Assembly (NCBI RefSeq): GCF_016863315.1 | Contig: NZ_BOOQ01000002.1 | Span: forward strand, 310,001 to 374,000 | Source of the DNA: Planotetraspora silvatica | GTDB lineage: Bacteria; Actinomycetota; Actinomycetes; Streptosporangiales; Streptosporangiaceae | Length of the DNA stretch: 64,000 bases | Reading direction: 5' to 3' | Shown: in pieces, positions 35,059-42,438 of the stretch | Position numbering within the stretch: the first letter of the stretch is position 1 | Layout: each line of letters opens with the position of its first letter | The notes under the pieces: model-generated | Databases searched by the model: none | The model's input: only the letters and a program-made list of their open reading frames with translations | Told to the model about the DNA's origin: nothing | Translations under genes and position numbers: made by a program

Positions 35059-35802
35059 TCATGGCGAGGGGGTGGCGGCGGCGGTGCGCTCCCCCGCGGC
35101 GGAGCGCCGGAGCACCTGCCCGGCGAACGCCTCCGCGAGCGGGCGCCACGTCGCGCGCAACTCCTCCTCGCCCGCTCCCACCTGGTCGTTCAGCTCGCCG
35201 GCCTGGGACGGCGGCAGGCCGCCGCCACTGGTCCAGGATTCGAATATCGCGGCCGTGGCCTCCGGGTGGAACTGCACGGCCCACGCGCTCGCCCCCAGCC
35301 GGTAGGCCTGGTTGGGGTACTGCCCGCCGGCCGCCAGCCGTACGGCGCCGGGGGGCAGGGCGGTCATCGCGTCGTAGTGATACTGCACCGCGCGCAGGGG
35401 CCGGGCGGGCAGCGCGGAGAACAGGGGATCGTCCGCGGCCTCGGGAAGGGGCACCACGTCGCACAGGCCGATCTCGAGGCCGGCGCCGCCCCGCTCGACC
35501 GTGCCGCCGCAGGCGATGGTCATGAGCTGGGCGCCCAGGCAGATGCCGAGCGTCGGCACGCCGTCCGCGACCGACCGGGCGAGCAGAGCCCGCGTCGCCG
35601 GCAGCCAGCCGTACCCCTCGTCGTCCCACGCGGACGCCTCGCCGCCGAGGACCACCAGCCCGCGCTCGGCGGTCTCCGGGACGGGGTCCCCCTTGTACGG
35701 CCGGACCACCGCGCAGTCGACTCCGGCGTCCCGCAACCACCCGGCGAAGAACCCGAGACCGGCCTCGGCCTCGTGCTCGATGACAGTGACTCGTTCCCGC
35801 AT
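35059..35802 (-). CDS. class I glutamine amidotransferase-like protein
   Basis: 247 residues with the GMP-synthase-type amidotransferase fold: the nucleophile Cys is in GICLGAQLMT (about residue 88), the catalytic His-Pro-Glu is in AVQFHPEAT (about residue 175), and VLGGEASAWDDEGYGWLP is the usual lead-in. No synthetase domain is attached, so it acts as a free amidase/GATase or gamma-glutamyl hydrolase; neighbours do not reveal the acceptor, though genes of glutamine metabolism surround it. TAAGCT ends 6 bases before the ATG with no ribosome site, so it is probably leaderless. Its promoter region is shared with the divergent hydrolase. Confidence 0.85.
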   Translation of the reverse strand: MRERVTVIEHEAEAGLGFFAGWLRDAGVDCAVVRPYKGDPVPETAERGLVVLGGEASAWDDEGYGWLPATRALLARSVADGVPTLGICLGAQLMTIACGGTVERGGAGLEIGLCDVVPLPEAADDPLFSALPARPLRAVQYHYDAMTALPPGAVRLAAGGQYPNQAYRLGASAWAVQFHPEATAAIFESWTSGGGLPPSQAGELNDQVGAGEEELRATWRPLAEAFAGQVLRRSAAGERTAAATPSP

Positions 35803-35808
35803 GAGGCG

Positions 35809-35862
35809 AGCTTAGAGACACGGCTCACCGCACGACACTCCGGGAACGCCGTACCGTAAAGT
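35809..35862. promoter_or_regulatory. divergent leaderless promoters
   Basis: The 67-base gap holds two opposed -10 elements: TAAGCT on the minus strand (35814-35809), 6 bases before the amidotransferase ATG, and TAAAGT on the plus strand (35857-35862), 7 bases before the hydrolase ATG. Confidence 0.45.
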
Positions 35863-35869
35863 CCGAATC

Positions 35870-36739
35870 ATGGAATTTGATGATGTAGCCGTTCCGGGGG
35901 GCCACCTGCGGATCGCCAGGTTCGGCGAGGGACCGCGCCTGATCATCGCCGCGCACGGCATCACCGCGTCCCTCATGGCCTGGCGAACGGTGGCCGACGC
36001 GCTCCCGCCCGGCTGGTCCCTCATCACTCCCGACCTGCGCGGGCGTGGTCACAGCGCGGACGTCTCCGGCCCGTACGGCCTGCCCGTGCACGCCGAGGAC
36101 CTCGAACTGATCGCCCGGCACGTGGGGGCGGACGAGACGAGCGTGCTCACCGGCCACTCCATGGGGGCGTACATCGCGGCCCTGCACGGTGCGATGCGCC
36201 GCTACGCCCGGGTCGTGCTGGTCGACGGAGGGCTGCCACTGCCCTTTCCGCCGGGCGCGGATGCTGACGAGGTACTCGAGGCCACCCTTGGCCCGGCGCT
36301 CGCGCGGCTCAGCCAGACCTACCCGAACGTCGAGGCCTATCTGGACTTCTTCCGCGCCCATCCCGCCTTCGTCGGCCACTGGACGCCCGACGTGGAGGAG
36401 TACGTCCGCTATGACGCCGACGGCGAAGGCCTCGGCGGCGGCGCCGTCCGGTCGCGGGCGCGCGAGGAGGCGGTGCGGCAGGACGGGCGCTGGCTCCGGG
36501 TCGAGACCGAAGCGATCGGGGCGGCCCTGGAGGCGGTCAAGTCGCCGCTGTCCCTCCTGCGCGCACCCCGCGGCCTGCTGAACGAGGCGGTCGGCCTGCT
36601 TCCCGGCGACCTCACCGCCACGTGGCTCGCCCGAATGCCCGAGATCCGGCATGAGCTGATCGAGGACTGCAACCACTACACGATCATCTTCGAACAGCGG
36701 TGCGCGGCCGTGGTGGCCGGCCACCTCACCGCCGGCTGA
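35870..36739 (+). CDS. alpha/beta hydrolase
   Basis: 289 residues of the canonical fold: HGITASLMAW oxyanion region (about 29-38), DLRGRGHS after strand 4, and the nucleophile elbow VLTGHSMGAYIAAL with Ser at about residue 96; DCNHYTIIF near the C-terminus holds the His. The lid domain is long and acidic. Substrate unknown; close in type to actinobacterial epoxide hydrolase/esterase relatives. It converges on the hotdog-fold gene across a repeat-filled gap. Confidence 0.86.
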   Translation: MEFDDVAVPGGHLRIARFGEGPRLIIAAHGITASLMAWRTVADALPPGWSLITPDLRGRGHSADVSGPYGLPVHAEDLELIARHVGADETSVLTGHSMGAYIAALHGAMRRYARVVLVDGGLPLPFPPGADADEVLEATLGPALARLSQTYPNVEAYLDFFRAHPAFVGHWTPDVEEYVRYDADGEGLGGGAVRSRAREEAVRQDGRWLRVETEAIGAALEAVKSPLSLLRAPRGLLNEAVGLLPGDLTATWLARMPEIRHELIEDCNHYTIIFEQRCAAVVAGHLTAG

Positions 36740-36752
36740 ACCGCGCCCTAAC

Positions 36753-36964
36753 CTGCATGATCACGCACAGCGAAGGCGCAGGCAGGACGACCCGCACCCC
36801 TTCCATCCGTGATCATGCACAGATTCGGCCGCGGGTGGTGTGACCTGCACTCCCACTGCCCGTGATCATGCACAGGTTCGGCCGCAGGTGGTGTGACCTG
36901 CACCCTCACTGCCCGTGATCATGCACGGGCAGTGAGGGTGCACGGGTTCAGCCGCAGGTTCGGC
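36753..36964. repeat. 53-bp-period intergenic repeat, locus B
   Basis: GTGATCATGCAC occurs at 36809, 36862 and 36915, exactly 53 bases apart, and once inverted (CTGCATGATCAC) at 36753. The intervening sequence is also repeated (CAGGTTCGGCCGCAGGTGG). It is the inverse of the array at 2786-2903, sharing the 21-base core. The array fills the 36740-36989 gap between two convergent genes. Confidence 0.88.
36899..36942. terminator. perfect 19-bp hairpin within repeat locus B
   Basis: 36899-36917 is an exact inverted copy of 36924-36942 (arms begin TGCACCCTCACTGCC) with the 6-base loop ATCATG. It sits between convergent genes and should terminate transcription from both sides. Confidence 0.75.
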
Positions 36965-36989
36965 GATTTGCGCCTTCTGGCGAGGTTTT

Positions 36990-37784
36990 TCAGGCGGGGC
37001 GGGGGGTGATCCAGGTGGCCTTGGCGGCGGCGACCAGTGTGCCGTCGACCTCGTACACCGCGCTCACTCCGTGGAGCTTGCGGCCCTCACGGCCGATCGC
37101 CCGCGCCACGACGGAGTAGCTGCCGAGGGGGTACACCCGGCGGAACACCTGGCCGGTCAACCTGCCGAGCAGCGCGGACCCCACCGGCTGCACGGAACCG
37201 GCCCCGGGCTCCTCGGAGGATCCGTACTGAACCCAGCCCGTGGCGCAGTCGAGAGCCGCCCAGATGATCGAGTCGGGGACGACCCCGTGCTCGTCGGTCA
37301 CCCCAACGGGGACACGCCACCCGGCCGCCACGAGATCCGTGCCCTCGACCGGGCCCGGGAAGATCCGCAGCCCGTCGCCGGGCTCGCGCAGGCCGCACGC
37401 GAAGCAGCCCGCGATGGGGTGCCGGTGCCGTCCGAGGAACCCGTCCTCCGCCCTCGCGGCATCGTTGAAGGGCACGAACGGCGGCGGCGTCAGCGCCTCG
37501 GCCGAGCCGTCTCCCGCCTGCCGGTGCAGCGCGACCGGTATCGCCTCCGCCAAATGCTGGTCACCGAGGTTCAGCGTGACGGCGTTGCCGACATGCTCGA
37601 TCGTGACGTCGGTCCTCAAGGGGACCGGTTTGTGCAGGGTGACCTCCACCGCCGAGTCATGCCCACCACCGGTGAGCGAACTCGCCAGCGTCCCCGCGAT
37701 CCACCCGCCGTTGGCGGTGCCCTCGGGTCCTCGGAAGCGCTCCGGCACGGACAACACTGTCCGCAGCCCCGCAGCTGCCGTCAT
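36990..37784 (-). CDS. tandem hotdog-fold (thioesterase-like) protein
   Basis: 264 residues in two halves. The second half has HPIAGCFACGLREPGDGLRI, the usual PaaI/thioesterase-like signature, then ALDCATGWVQYG; the first half shows a TANGGWIAGTLASSL helix like the hot-dog sausage helix. Proteins of this kind hydrolyse or bind acyl-CoA. The conserved Asp/Asn catalytic residue cannot be assigned with confidence. Upstream (37785-38041) the DNA is A/T-richer and holds a hairpin and a 14-bp duplication but no gene. Confidence 0.72.
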   Translation of the reverse strand: MTAAAGLRTVLSVPERFRGPEGTANGGWIAGTLASSLTGGGHDSAVEVTLHKPVPLRTDVTIEHVGNAVTLNLGDQHLAEAIPVALHRQAGDGSAEALTPPPFVPFNDAARAEDGFLGRHRHPIAGCFACGLREPGDGLRIFPGPVEGTDLVAAGWRVPVGVTDEHGVVPDSIIWAALDCATGWVQYGSSEEPGAGSVQPVGSALLGRLTGQVFRRVYPLGSYSVVARAIGREGRKLHGVSAVYEVDGTLVAAAKATWITPRPA

Positions 37785-37891
37785 TAGGCCACACTCTCCC
37801 CACGTAAGTCTTATTACGGTCCATCCGTATCAGGCATAACAAACGCCCATGTTTTACTCTTCCATCTGAAGACACCTAAACAGCCACGAAT

Positions 37892-37916
37892 GTCACAGCC
37901 GTTAGCGGGCTGTGAC
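37892..37916. terminator. hairpin between the SnoaL-like and hotdog genes
   Basis: GTCACAGCC (37892-37900) pairs perfectly with GGCTGTGAC (37908-37916) over a 7-base loop. It probably ends the minus-strand SnoaL-like transcript, though a palindromic operator for the hotdog gene is also possible. Confidence 0.5.
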
Positions 37917-38016
37917 GCGGCGATGACAGCTCGGCGCCAGAGGCGGATCGAAGCCGGGGACGGCCGTATCAGGGGACGCGGCTCTGGCCCCAGTCCGGAG
38001 GGGCAAGCCCGGGTAC

Positions 38017-38044
38017 GCGGACGGTGATCAGCGGACGGTGATCA
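38017..38044. repeat. perfect 14-bp tandem duplication at the SnoaL-like stop codon
   Basis: GCGGACGGTGATCA occurs twice in a row (38017-38030, 38031-38044). The inner copy contains the stop codon of the minus-strand gene at 38042. Confidence 0.9.
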
Positions 38045-38476
38045 GGGGCGTTGGACCACGAGTTCGGCGCCGAGTTGGGCGTACAGCTCGAGCTGGTCGT
38101 AGAAGACGCAGTGGGCGGCGATGCGATCGCCGTCCATGGTGCGCAACGAGCATCCGCGTACGTTGACGCACCGGCCGGTGGCCTCGACGATCTCGCCGTT
38201 CGGCAACATGAACGGGCCGTCGTGAGTGCCGGTGATGGCCCACTGCGTGATCACGAGGTTGCCGCAGACGACGGCCGTGCTCCAAGGCGTCCAGCGTACG
38301 TCGGGGAAACCTGTGAGGAACGCGCCCAGGAACGAGGCGATCTCGTCGCGGCCCTCACCCACGCCGCACGGCGACACGTAGACGGCTCCGTCGGTGTAGC
38401 ACTGCAGGGCGGCCTCCAGGTCATGCGCGTTCATCGCGTTGACCAGGTCGTCCTTCACGTTGGTCACGTTCGACAT
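38042..38476 (-). CDS. SnoaL-like / NTF2-fold protein
   Basis: 144 residues of the cone-shaped NTF2-like fold: the first helix VKDDLVNAMNAHDLEAALQC, then GRDEIASFLGAFLTGFPDVR, and strands HDGPFMLPNGEIVEATGRCV and DGDRIAAHCVFYDQLELYAQ. Members of this polyketide-cyclase-like ester-cyclase group act as cyclases, hydratases or ligand binders; the function here is unknown. Starts at ATG 38476 (MSNVTNVKDD). glnA2 lies 103 bases downstream in genome order, on the same strand and upstream in transcription. Confidence 0.8.
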   Translation of the reverse strand: MSNVTNVKDDLVNAMNAHDLEAALQCYTDGAVYVSPCGVGEGRDEIASFLGAFLTGFPDVRWTPWSTAVVCGNLVITQWAITGTHDGPFMLPNGEIVEATGRCVNVRGCSLRTMDGDRIAAHCVFYDQLELYAQLGAELVVQRP

Positions 38477-38579
38477 GCGCGAGTCCCCCTTCTCGCGGTC
38501 TGTGGCCGACCATGACCAGGCTATCGGGACGCCGGAAATCCCCGCAGCTGAGGGGCCGTACGGGCAGCGTTTCGGCGGC

Positions 38580-39941
38580 TCAGAGCACCGGCAGGTAGCG
38601 GCCGAGTTCGAACTCGGTCACCTGACGGCGGTACTCCGACCACTCGGCCCGCTTGTTGCGGAGGAAGAAGTCGAAGACATGCTCCCCCAGCGTCTCGGCG
38701 ACCAGTTCGCTGTGCTCCATCACCGAGATCGCCTCGTCGAGCGACTGCGGCAGCGGCTGGATGCCCAGGGCGCGCCGCTCTCCGCTGGTCAGCGCCCAGA
38801 CGTCGTCCTCGGCGCCGGGAGGCATCTCGTAGCCCTCCTCGATGCCCTTCAGCCCGGCCGCCAGGATCACGGCGAACGCCAGATAGGGGTTGCACGAGGA
38901 GTCGAGCGAGCGGAACTCGATCCGGGTCGAGCCCCCCTTGTGGGGCTTGTACATCGGCACCCGCACCAGCGCCGAGCGGTTGTTGTGTCCCCAGCAGACG
39001 TACGAGGGGGCCTCGCCGCCCGCTCCCGCAATGGCCTCCGCGCCGCCCCAGAGCCTCTTGTAGGAGTTGACCCACTGGTTGCAGACGGCCGTGACCTCGG
39101 GGGCATGCCTCAGCAGCCCTCCGATGAAGGAACGGCCGATCTTGGAGAGCTGGTAGTCGGCGCCGGGCTCGTAGAAAGCGTTGCGGTCGCCCTCGAACAG
39201 CGACATGTGCGTGTGCATGCCGGAGCCGGGGAACTCCGTGAACGGCTTGGGCATGAACGAGGCCCAGACGCCCTGCTCCAGCGCGACCTCCTTCATGACC
39301 AGGCGGAAGGTCATGATGTTGTCGGCGGTCGTCAGCGCGTCGGCGTAGCGGAGGTCGATCTCCTGCTGGCCGGGGGCGCCCTCGTGGTGGCTGAACTCCA
39401 CCGAGATCCCCATCGACTCCAGCATCATGATCGCGTGGCGGCGGAAGTCGTGCCCGGCGCTGTGCGGGGTGTGGTCGAAGTAGCCGCCCTCGTCGATCGG
39501 CTGCGGCTTGTCGCCCTTCTCCGGTCGCTGACGGAGGAGGAAGAACTCCACCTCGGGGTGCGTGTAGAAGGTGAAGCCCATGTCCGCCGCCTTGGCCAGC
39601 GTGCGCTTGAGCACCCAGCGGGGGTCGGCGTGCGACGGCGAGCCGTCCGGCATGAGGATGTCGCAGAACATCCGCGCCGTGCCCGGCGACTCGCTCCGCC
39701 AGGGCAGGACCTGGAACGTCGACGGGTCGGGCTTGGCCAGCATGTCCGACTCGTAGACCCGGGAGAAGCCCTCGATCGACGAGCCGTCGAACCCGATGCC
39801 CTCGGCGAAGGCGCCCTCGAGTTCGGCCGGGGCGATCGCGACCGATTTCAGGAAGCCGAGCACATCCGAGAACCACAGCCGAATGAATCGGATATCGCGC
39901 TCTTCGAGCGTGCGGAGGACGAACTCCTGCTGGCGGTCCAA
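38580..39941 (-). CDS. glnA2: glutamine synthetase-like enzyme GlnA2 (possible gamma-glutamylpolyamine synthetase)
   Basis: Class I glutamine synthetase fold: GIGFDGSSIEGFSRV, PEVEFFLL (metal site), PKPFTEFPGSGMHTHMS (ATP site) and NNRSALVRVP. The start is TTG 39941 (LDRQQEFVLRTLEERDIRF), set by GAGAGG 6 bases upstream; it gives 453 residues, the length of Streptomyces GlnA2. At the adenylylation position the sequence is DVWALTSGE, with Trp where GlnA has Tyr, so GlnE cannot control it. In Streptomyces coelicolor the GlnA2 counterpart is reported to act on polyamines rather than ammonium. A GlnR-type site lies upstream. Confidence 0.9.
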   Translation of the reverse strand: MDRQQEFVLRTLEERDIRFIRLWFSDVLGFLKSVAIAPAELEGAFAEGIGFDGSSIEGFSRVYESDMLAKPDPSTFQVLPWRSESPGTARMFCDILMPDGSPSHADPRWVLKRTLAKAADMGFTFYTHPEVEFFLLRQRPEKGDKPQPIDEGGYFDHTPHSAGHDFRRHAIMMLESMGISVEFSHHEGAPGQQEIDLRYADALTTADNIMTFRLVMKEVALEQGVWASFMPKPFTEFPGSGMHTHMSLFEGDRNAFYEPGADYQLSKIGRSFIGGLLRHAPEVTAVCNQWVNSYKRLWGGAEAIAGAGGEAPSYVCWGHNNRSALVRVPMYKPHKGGSTRIEFRSLDSSCNPYLAFAVILAAGLKGIEEGYEMPPGAEDDVWALTSGERRALGIQPLPQSLDEAISVMEHSELVAETLGEHVFDFFLRNKRAEWSEYRRQVTEFELGRYLPVL

Positions 39942-39994
39942 GGCATACCTCTCGAAAACACAGGTCGGGTCGACTACCAGTGTGCCTCTTGTGT

Positions 39995-40010
39995 GTTTCA
40001 CAGGCGTTAC
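39995..40010 (-). promoter_or_regulatory. GlnR-type site upstream of glnA2
   Basis: On the minus strand, GTAAC (40010-40006), 6 bases GCCTGT, then GAAAC (39999-39995): an exact fit to gTnAc-n6-GaAAc. It ends 53 bases before the glnA2 TTG start, the same distance as the last half-site from the glnA start. A second pair of half-sites is not convincing. Confidence 0.65.
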
Positions 40011-40096
40011 GCGGGATTGTGAGCGGGCCTTCCGTACAAGTGCGCGGGGGACGGCAGGCCGCCCTGCCGGACCGGGCCCCGAGTACGGCAGAGGAG

Positions 40097-41080
40097 CTAC
40101 GGGCCGTACGCGAGGGTGTCGCCCACGGGCGTGCGGCGGTAGAGCACCTCACGCCCCAGCCGCTGCCGGGTCACCAGGCCGCCGTCGGACAGGACGGTCA
40201 GGTGCTGGCTCACGGCGCCGGGGGTGAGATCGAGCCGCCGGGCGAGGGCGGTCGTGGAGGCCGGATCCTCCAGCGCCACCAGGACCCGGGCCCGGGAACG
40301 GCCGATGAGGGCCGACAGCGCGTGGGGCGTGCAGGGGGCGCCGGCCGACCAGAGGGTGCCGACCCCCCGCGCCGGATAGCTCAGCATCGGCTGGTACGGC
40401 TCGTACATGATCGAGACGGCCCGCCAGTTGAACGCGCTGGGGACGAGCACCAGGCCGTCCCCGGTGATGTCGCCCGAGTAGTCGTGGTTGTGATTTTCGG
40501 TGACCAGCCGGTCCCCGCGCCAGACGACCGACGGGTGGAGGTCCTCGAACAGTTCGCGCACGCCCCCTACGGCGAGCCTGCGTGAGCGCCACATCACGTC
40601 GCCCTCCAGCACGCCGTGGATCGCCGGCCAGAACTCCTCGAACCCGGCCGTCCAGTAGTCGTGCAGGCGGTCGGCCACCCGCTGGACGCCCGCGGCGGGA
40701 TCCTCCCGGAACCGGGCGGCCACCTCCGGATCGGGGCTCTGCACCCAGGCCACCTCATCGGCCGCCATGTCCGGAGGGGTGGCCCTGACCCGGTCGAGTT
40801 CGGCCATGAAGTCCGGCAGCGGCGTGTCCGGCGGCGGCGTGAGGAAATCGGGCATGTAGCCGGTGAGCGGCACCAGCGCGAACAGTTCCGACAGGTCCAC
40901 TCGGCGCAGGCGGGGCAGTACGACCCGCAGCCACGGCAGGTGCAGCGAGTGGCGCGCGGGGGCCCGCAACACGCGCAGGCTCGTGACCAGCTCCCACATC
41001 GGGGAGAACGCGAACCGCAGCCGGGCCAGGTCATCCGGCGCGAACCGCCACTCGATCGCCACGACCGACCCCCAACCCAT
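40097..41080 (-). CDS. DUF5937/ArsR-type transcriptional regulator
   Basis: 327 residues. An N-terminal ~240-residue sensor region opens FAPDDLARLRFAFSPMWELV, typical of DUF5937 proteins; the C-terminal winged helix reads RSRARVLVALEDPASTTALA then LTPGAVSQHLTVLSDGGLV. It is divergent from an MFS transporter gene and a perfect palindrome lies next to its start, so it most likely represses itself and the transporter. Start ATG 41080; an alternative GTG at 41062 is possible. Confidence 0.82.
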   Translation of the reverse strand: MGWGSVVAIEWRFAPDDLARLRFAFSPMWELVTSLRVLRAPARHSLHLPWLRVVLPRLRRVDLSELFALVPLTGYMPDFLTPPPDTPLPDFMAELDRVRATPPDMAADEVAWVQSPDPEVAARFREDPAAGVQRVADRLHDYWTAGFEEFWPAIHGVLEGDVMWRSRRLAVGGVRELFEDLHPSVVWRGDRLVTENHNHDYSGDITGDGLVLVPSAFNWRAVSIMYEPYQPMLSYPARGVGTLWSAGAPCTPHALSALIGRSRARVLVALEDPASTTALARRLDLTPGAVSQHLTVLSDGGLVTRQRLGREVLYRRTPVGDTLAYGP

Positions 41081-41085
41081 CGGAC

Positions 41086-41105
41086 CTTTTAGCCAGCGCT
41101 AAAAG
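41086..41105. promoter_or_regulatory. palindromic operator between the ArsR-type gene and the MFS gene
   Basis: CTTTTAGC-CAGC-GCTAAAAG: perfect 8-bp arms with a 4-base centre, 5 bases upstream of the regulator start and 38 bases before the MFS start. Confidence 0.75.
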
Positions 41106-41143
41106 ATTGGCACGTCCCCGGGCCGATGGCAAAGGCTTGACCT

Positions 41144-42364
41144 GTGACTACTGTTACCGGAAGACCCGGGTTCCTCCAGTCCGCGACGGGCGGGCTGCCG
41201 CGGCCGTTCTGGGTGCTCTTCGCCGGGACGCTCGTGAACCGTCTCGGCACGATGGTGGAACCGTTCATCGGCATCTACCTGACGCAGGCCCGCGGCATGT
41301 CGCTCGCCGCCGCCGGCCTGGTGATGACGGTGTTCGGCGTCGGGTCGCTGTTGTCGCAGCCCTTCGCGGGCTGGCTGGCCGACCACTTCGGCCGGCGGGT
41401 GACGCTGAGCGGCTCCATGATCGCCACTGCCGTCACGTTCATCGCCCTCGGGTACACCACCAGCCTCCACGGCATCACGGCGGCGATGCTCGTGCTCGGC
41501 CTGGTCGTCGACGCCTACCGGCCTGCGTCCCAGGCCCTGGTCGCCGACCTCGTCTCCCCGGAGGACCGGCCGCGGGCGTTCGGGCTGCTGTTCTGGGCCG
41601 TCAACCTCGGCTTCTCGATCGCGATGATCGCGGGTGGCTGGCTCGCCCAGACGGGGTTCACCACGCTCTTCTGGATCGACGCCGTCACCTGCCTGATCTT
41701 CGGGGTGCTGGTGTGGCGGGCGATCCCCGAGACGCGGCCCGACCGGTCGGAGGACACCCCCGGCCGGTTCGCCGACGTGCTGCGGGACCGCGTGATGGTG
41801 ACCTACGTCGTCATCTCGCTGACCTTCACATTCGTCTACCTGCAGGCCTACACGACCCTGCCGCTCGCCATGACCGGCGAGGGCCTGCCCACCAGCGCGT
41901 ACGGCATGGCGATGGCGGTCAACGGGGCGCTGATCGTCGTCGTCCAGCCGCTGACGAACCGATGGATGTCGCGGCGGGACCCCAGCGCCGTTCTGGCCGC
42001 CGGGTTCGCCGTCGTCGGCCTCGGTCTCGCGCTCACCGCGGTCGTCTCCTCCACACTCGGCTATGCCGTGACCGTCGCGGTCTGGACGCTGGGCGAGGTC
42101 GTCACCGCGGGCGTGGCCGGCTCGATCGTCGCCTCGCTCGCCCCCGCCCACCTGCGCGGCCGCTATTCGGGCCTGTACGGCCTGGCCTGGTCGGCCGGGG
42201 GCATGCTGGCGCCGCTCATCGGAACCCGTCTGCTCGCGGTGAGTTCGACGCTCCTCTGGCTGGTCATCGGGGGGCTGGGGCTGCTCGCCGCGGTGGGTCA
42301 GCTCGCGCTCGGCCCGGCCATCCGGCGCCGGTCCCGCACCCAGGAGACCGCTCCGGCGGGGTGA
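41144..42364 (+). CDS. MFS transporter (probable drug efflux)
   Basis: 406 residues, about twelve helices. The loop 2-3 motif is GWLADHFGRRVTL (about residues 75-87), and AGWLAQTGFTTLFWIDA resembles motif C of drug-proton antiporters. Relatives are annotated as MDR-type permeases. It is divergent from the DUF5937/ArsR regulator, a typical repressor-pump pair. GTG start at 41144 (MTTVTGRPGFLQSATGG). nadE follows 74 bases downstream with its own promoter. Confidence 0.86.
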   Translation: MTTVTGRPGFLQSATGGLPRPFWVLFAGTLVNRLGTMVEPFIGIYLTQARGMSLAAAGLVMTVFGVGSLLSQPFAGWLADHFGRRVTLSGSMIATAVTFIALGYTTSLHGITAAMLVLGLVVDAYRPASQALVADLVSPEDRPRAFGLLFWAVNLGFSIAMIAGGWLAQTGFTTLFWIDAVTCLIFGVLVWRAIPETRPDRSEDTPGRFADVLRDRVMVTYVVISLTFTFVYLQAYTTLPLAMTGEGLPTSAYGMAMAVNGALIVVVQPLTNRWMSRRDPSAVLAAGFAVVGLGLALTAVVSSTLGYAVTVAVWTLGEVVTAGVAGSIVASLAPAHLRGRYSGLYGLAWSAGGMLAPLIGTRLLAVSSTLLWLVIGGLGLLAAVGQLALGPAIRRRSRTQETAPAG

Positions 42365-42401
42365 CCATTCACATCGGCGGATAAATCCCCTTATCGTCGC
42401 T

Positions 42402-42431
42402 TTGACGACAACAAACGGGACGTTCTAGGCT
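42402..42431 (+). promoter_or_regulatory. nadE promoter
   Basis: TTGACG (42402-42407) and TAGGCT (42426-42431) with an 18-base spacer, followed after 7 bases by the GTG start: a housekeeping-sigma promoter of the leaderless type. Confidence 0.7.
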
Positions 42432-42438
42432 GGTCACC

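Noticed and set aside
39942-40001. N-terminal extension of glnA2 from 40001
   Set aside because: Would include the GlnR-type site and the ribosome site; family length fits the TTG start.
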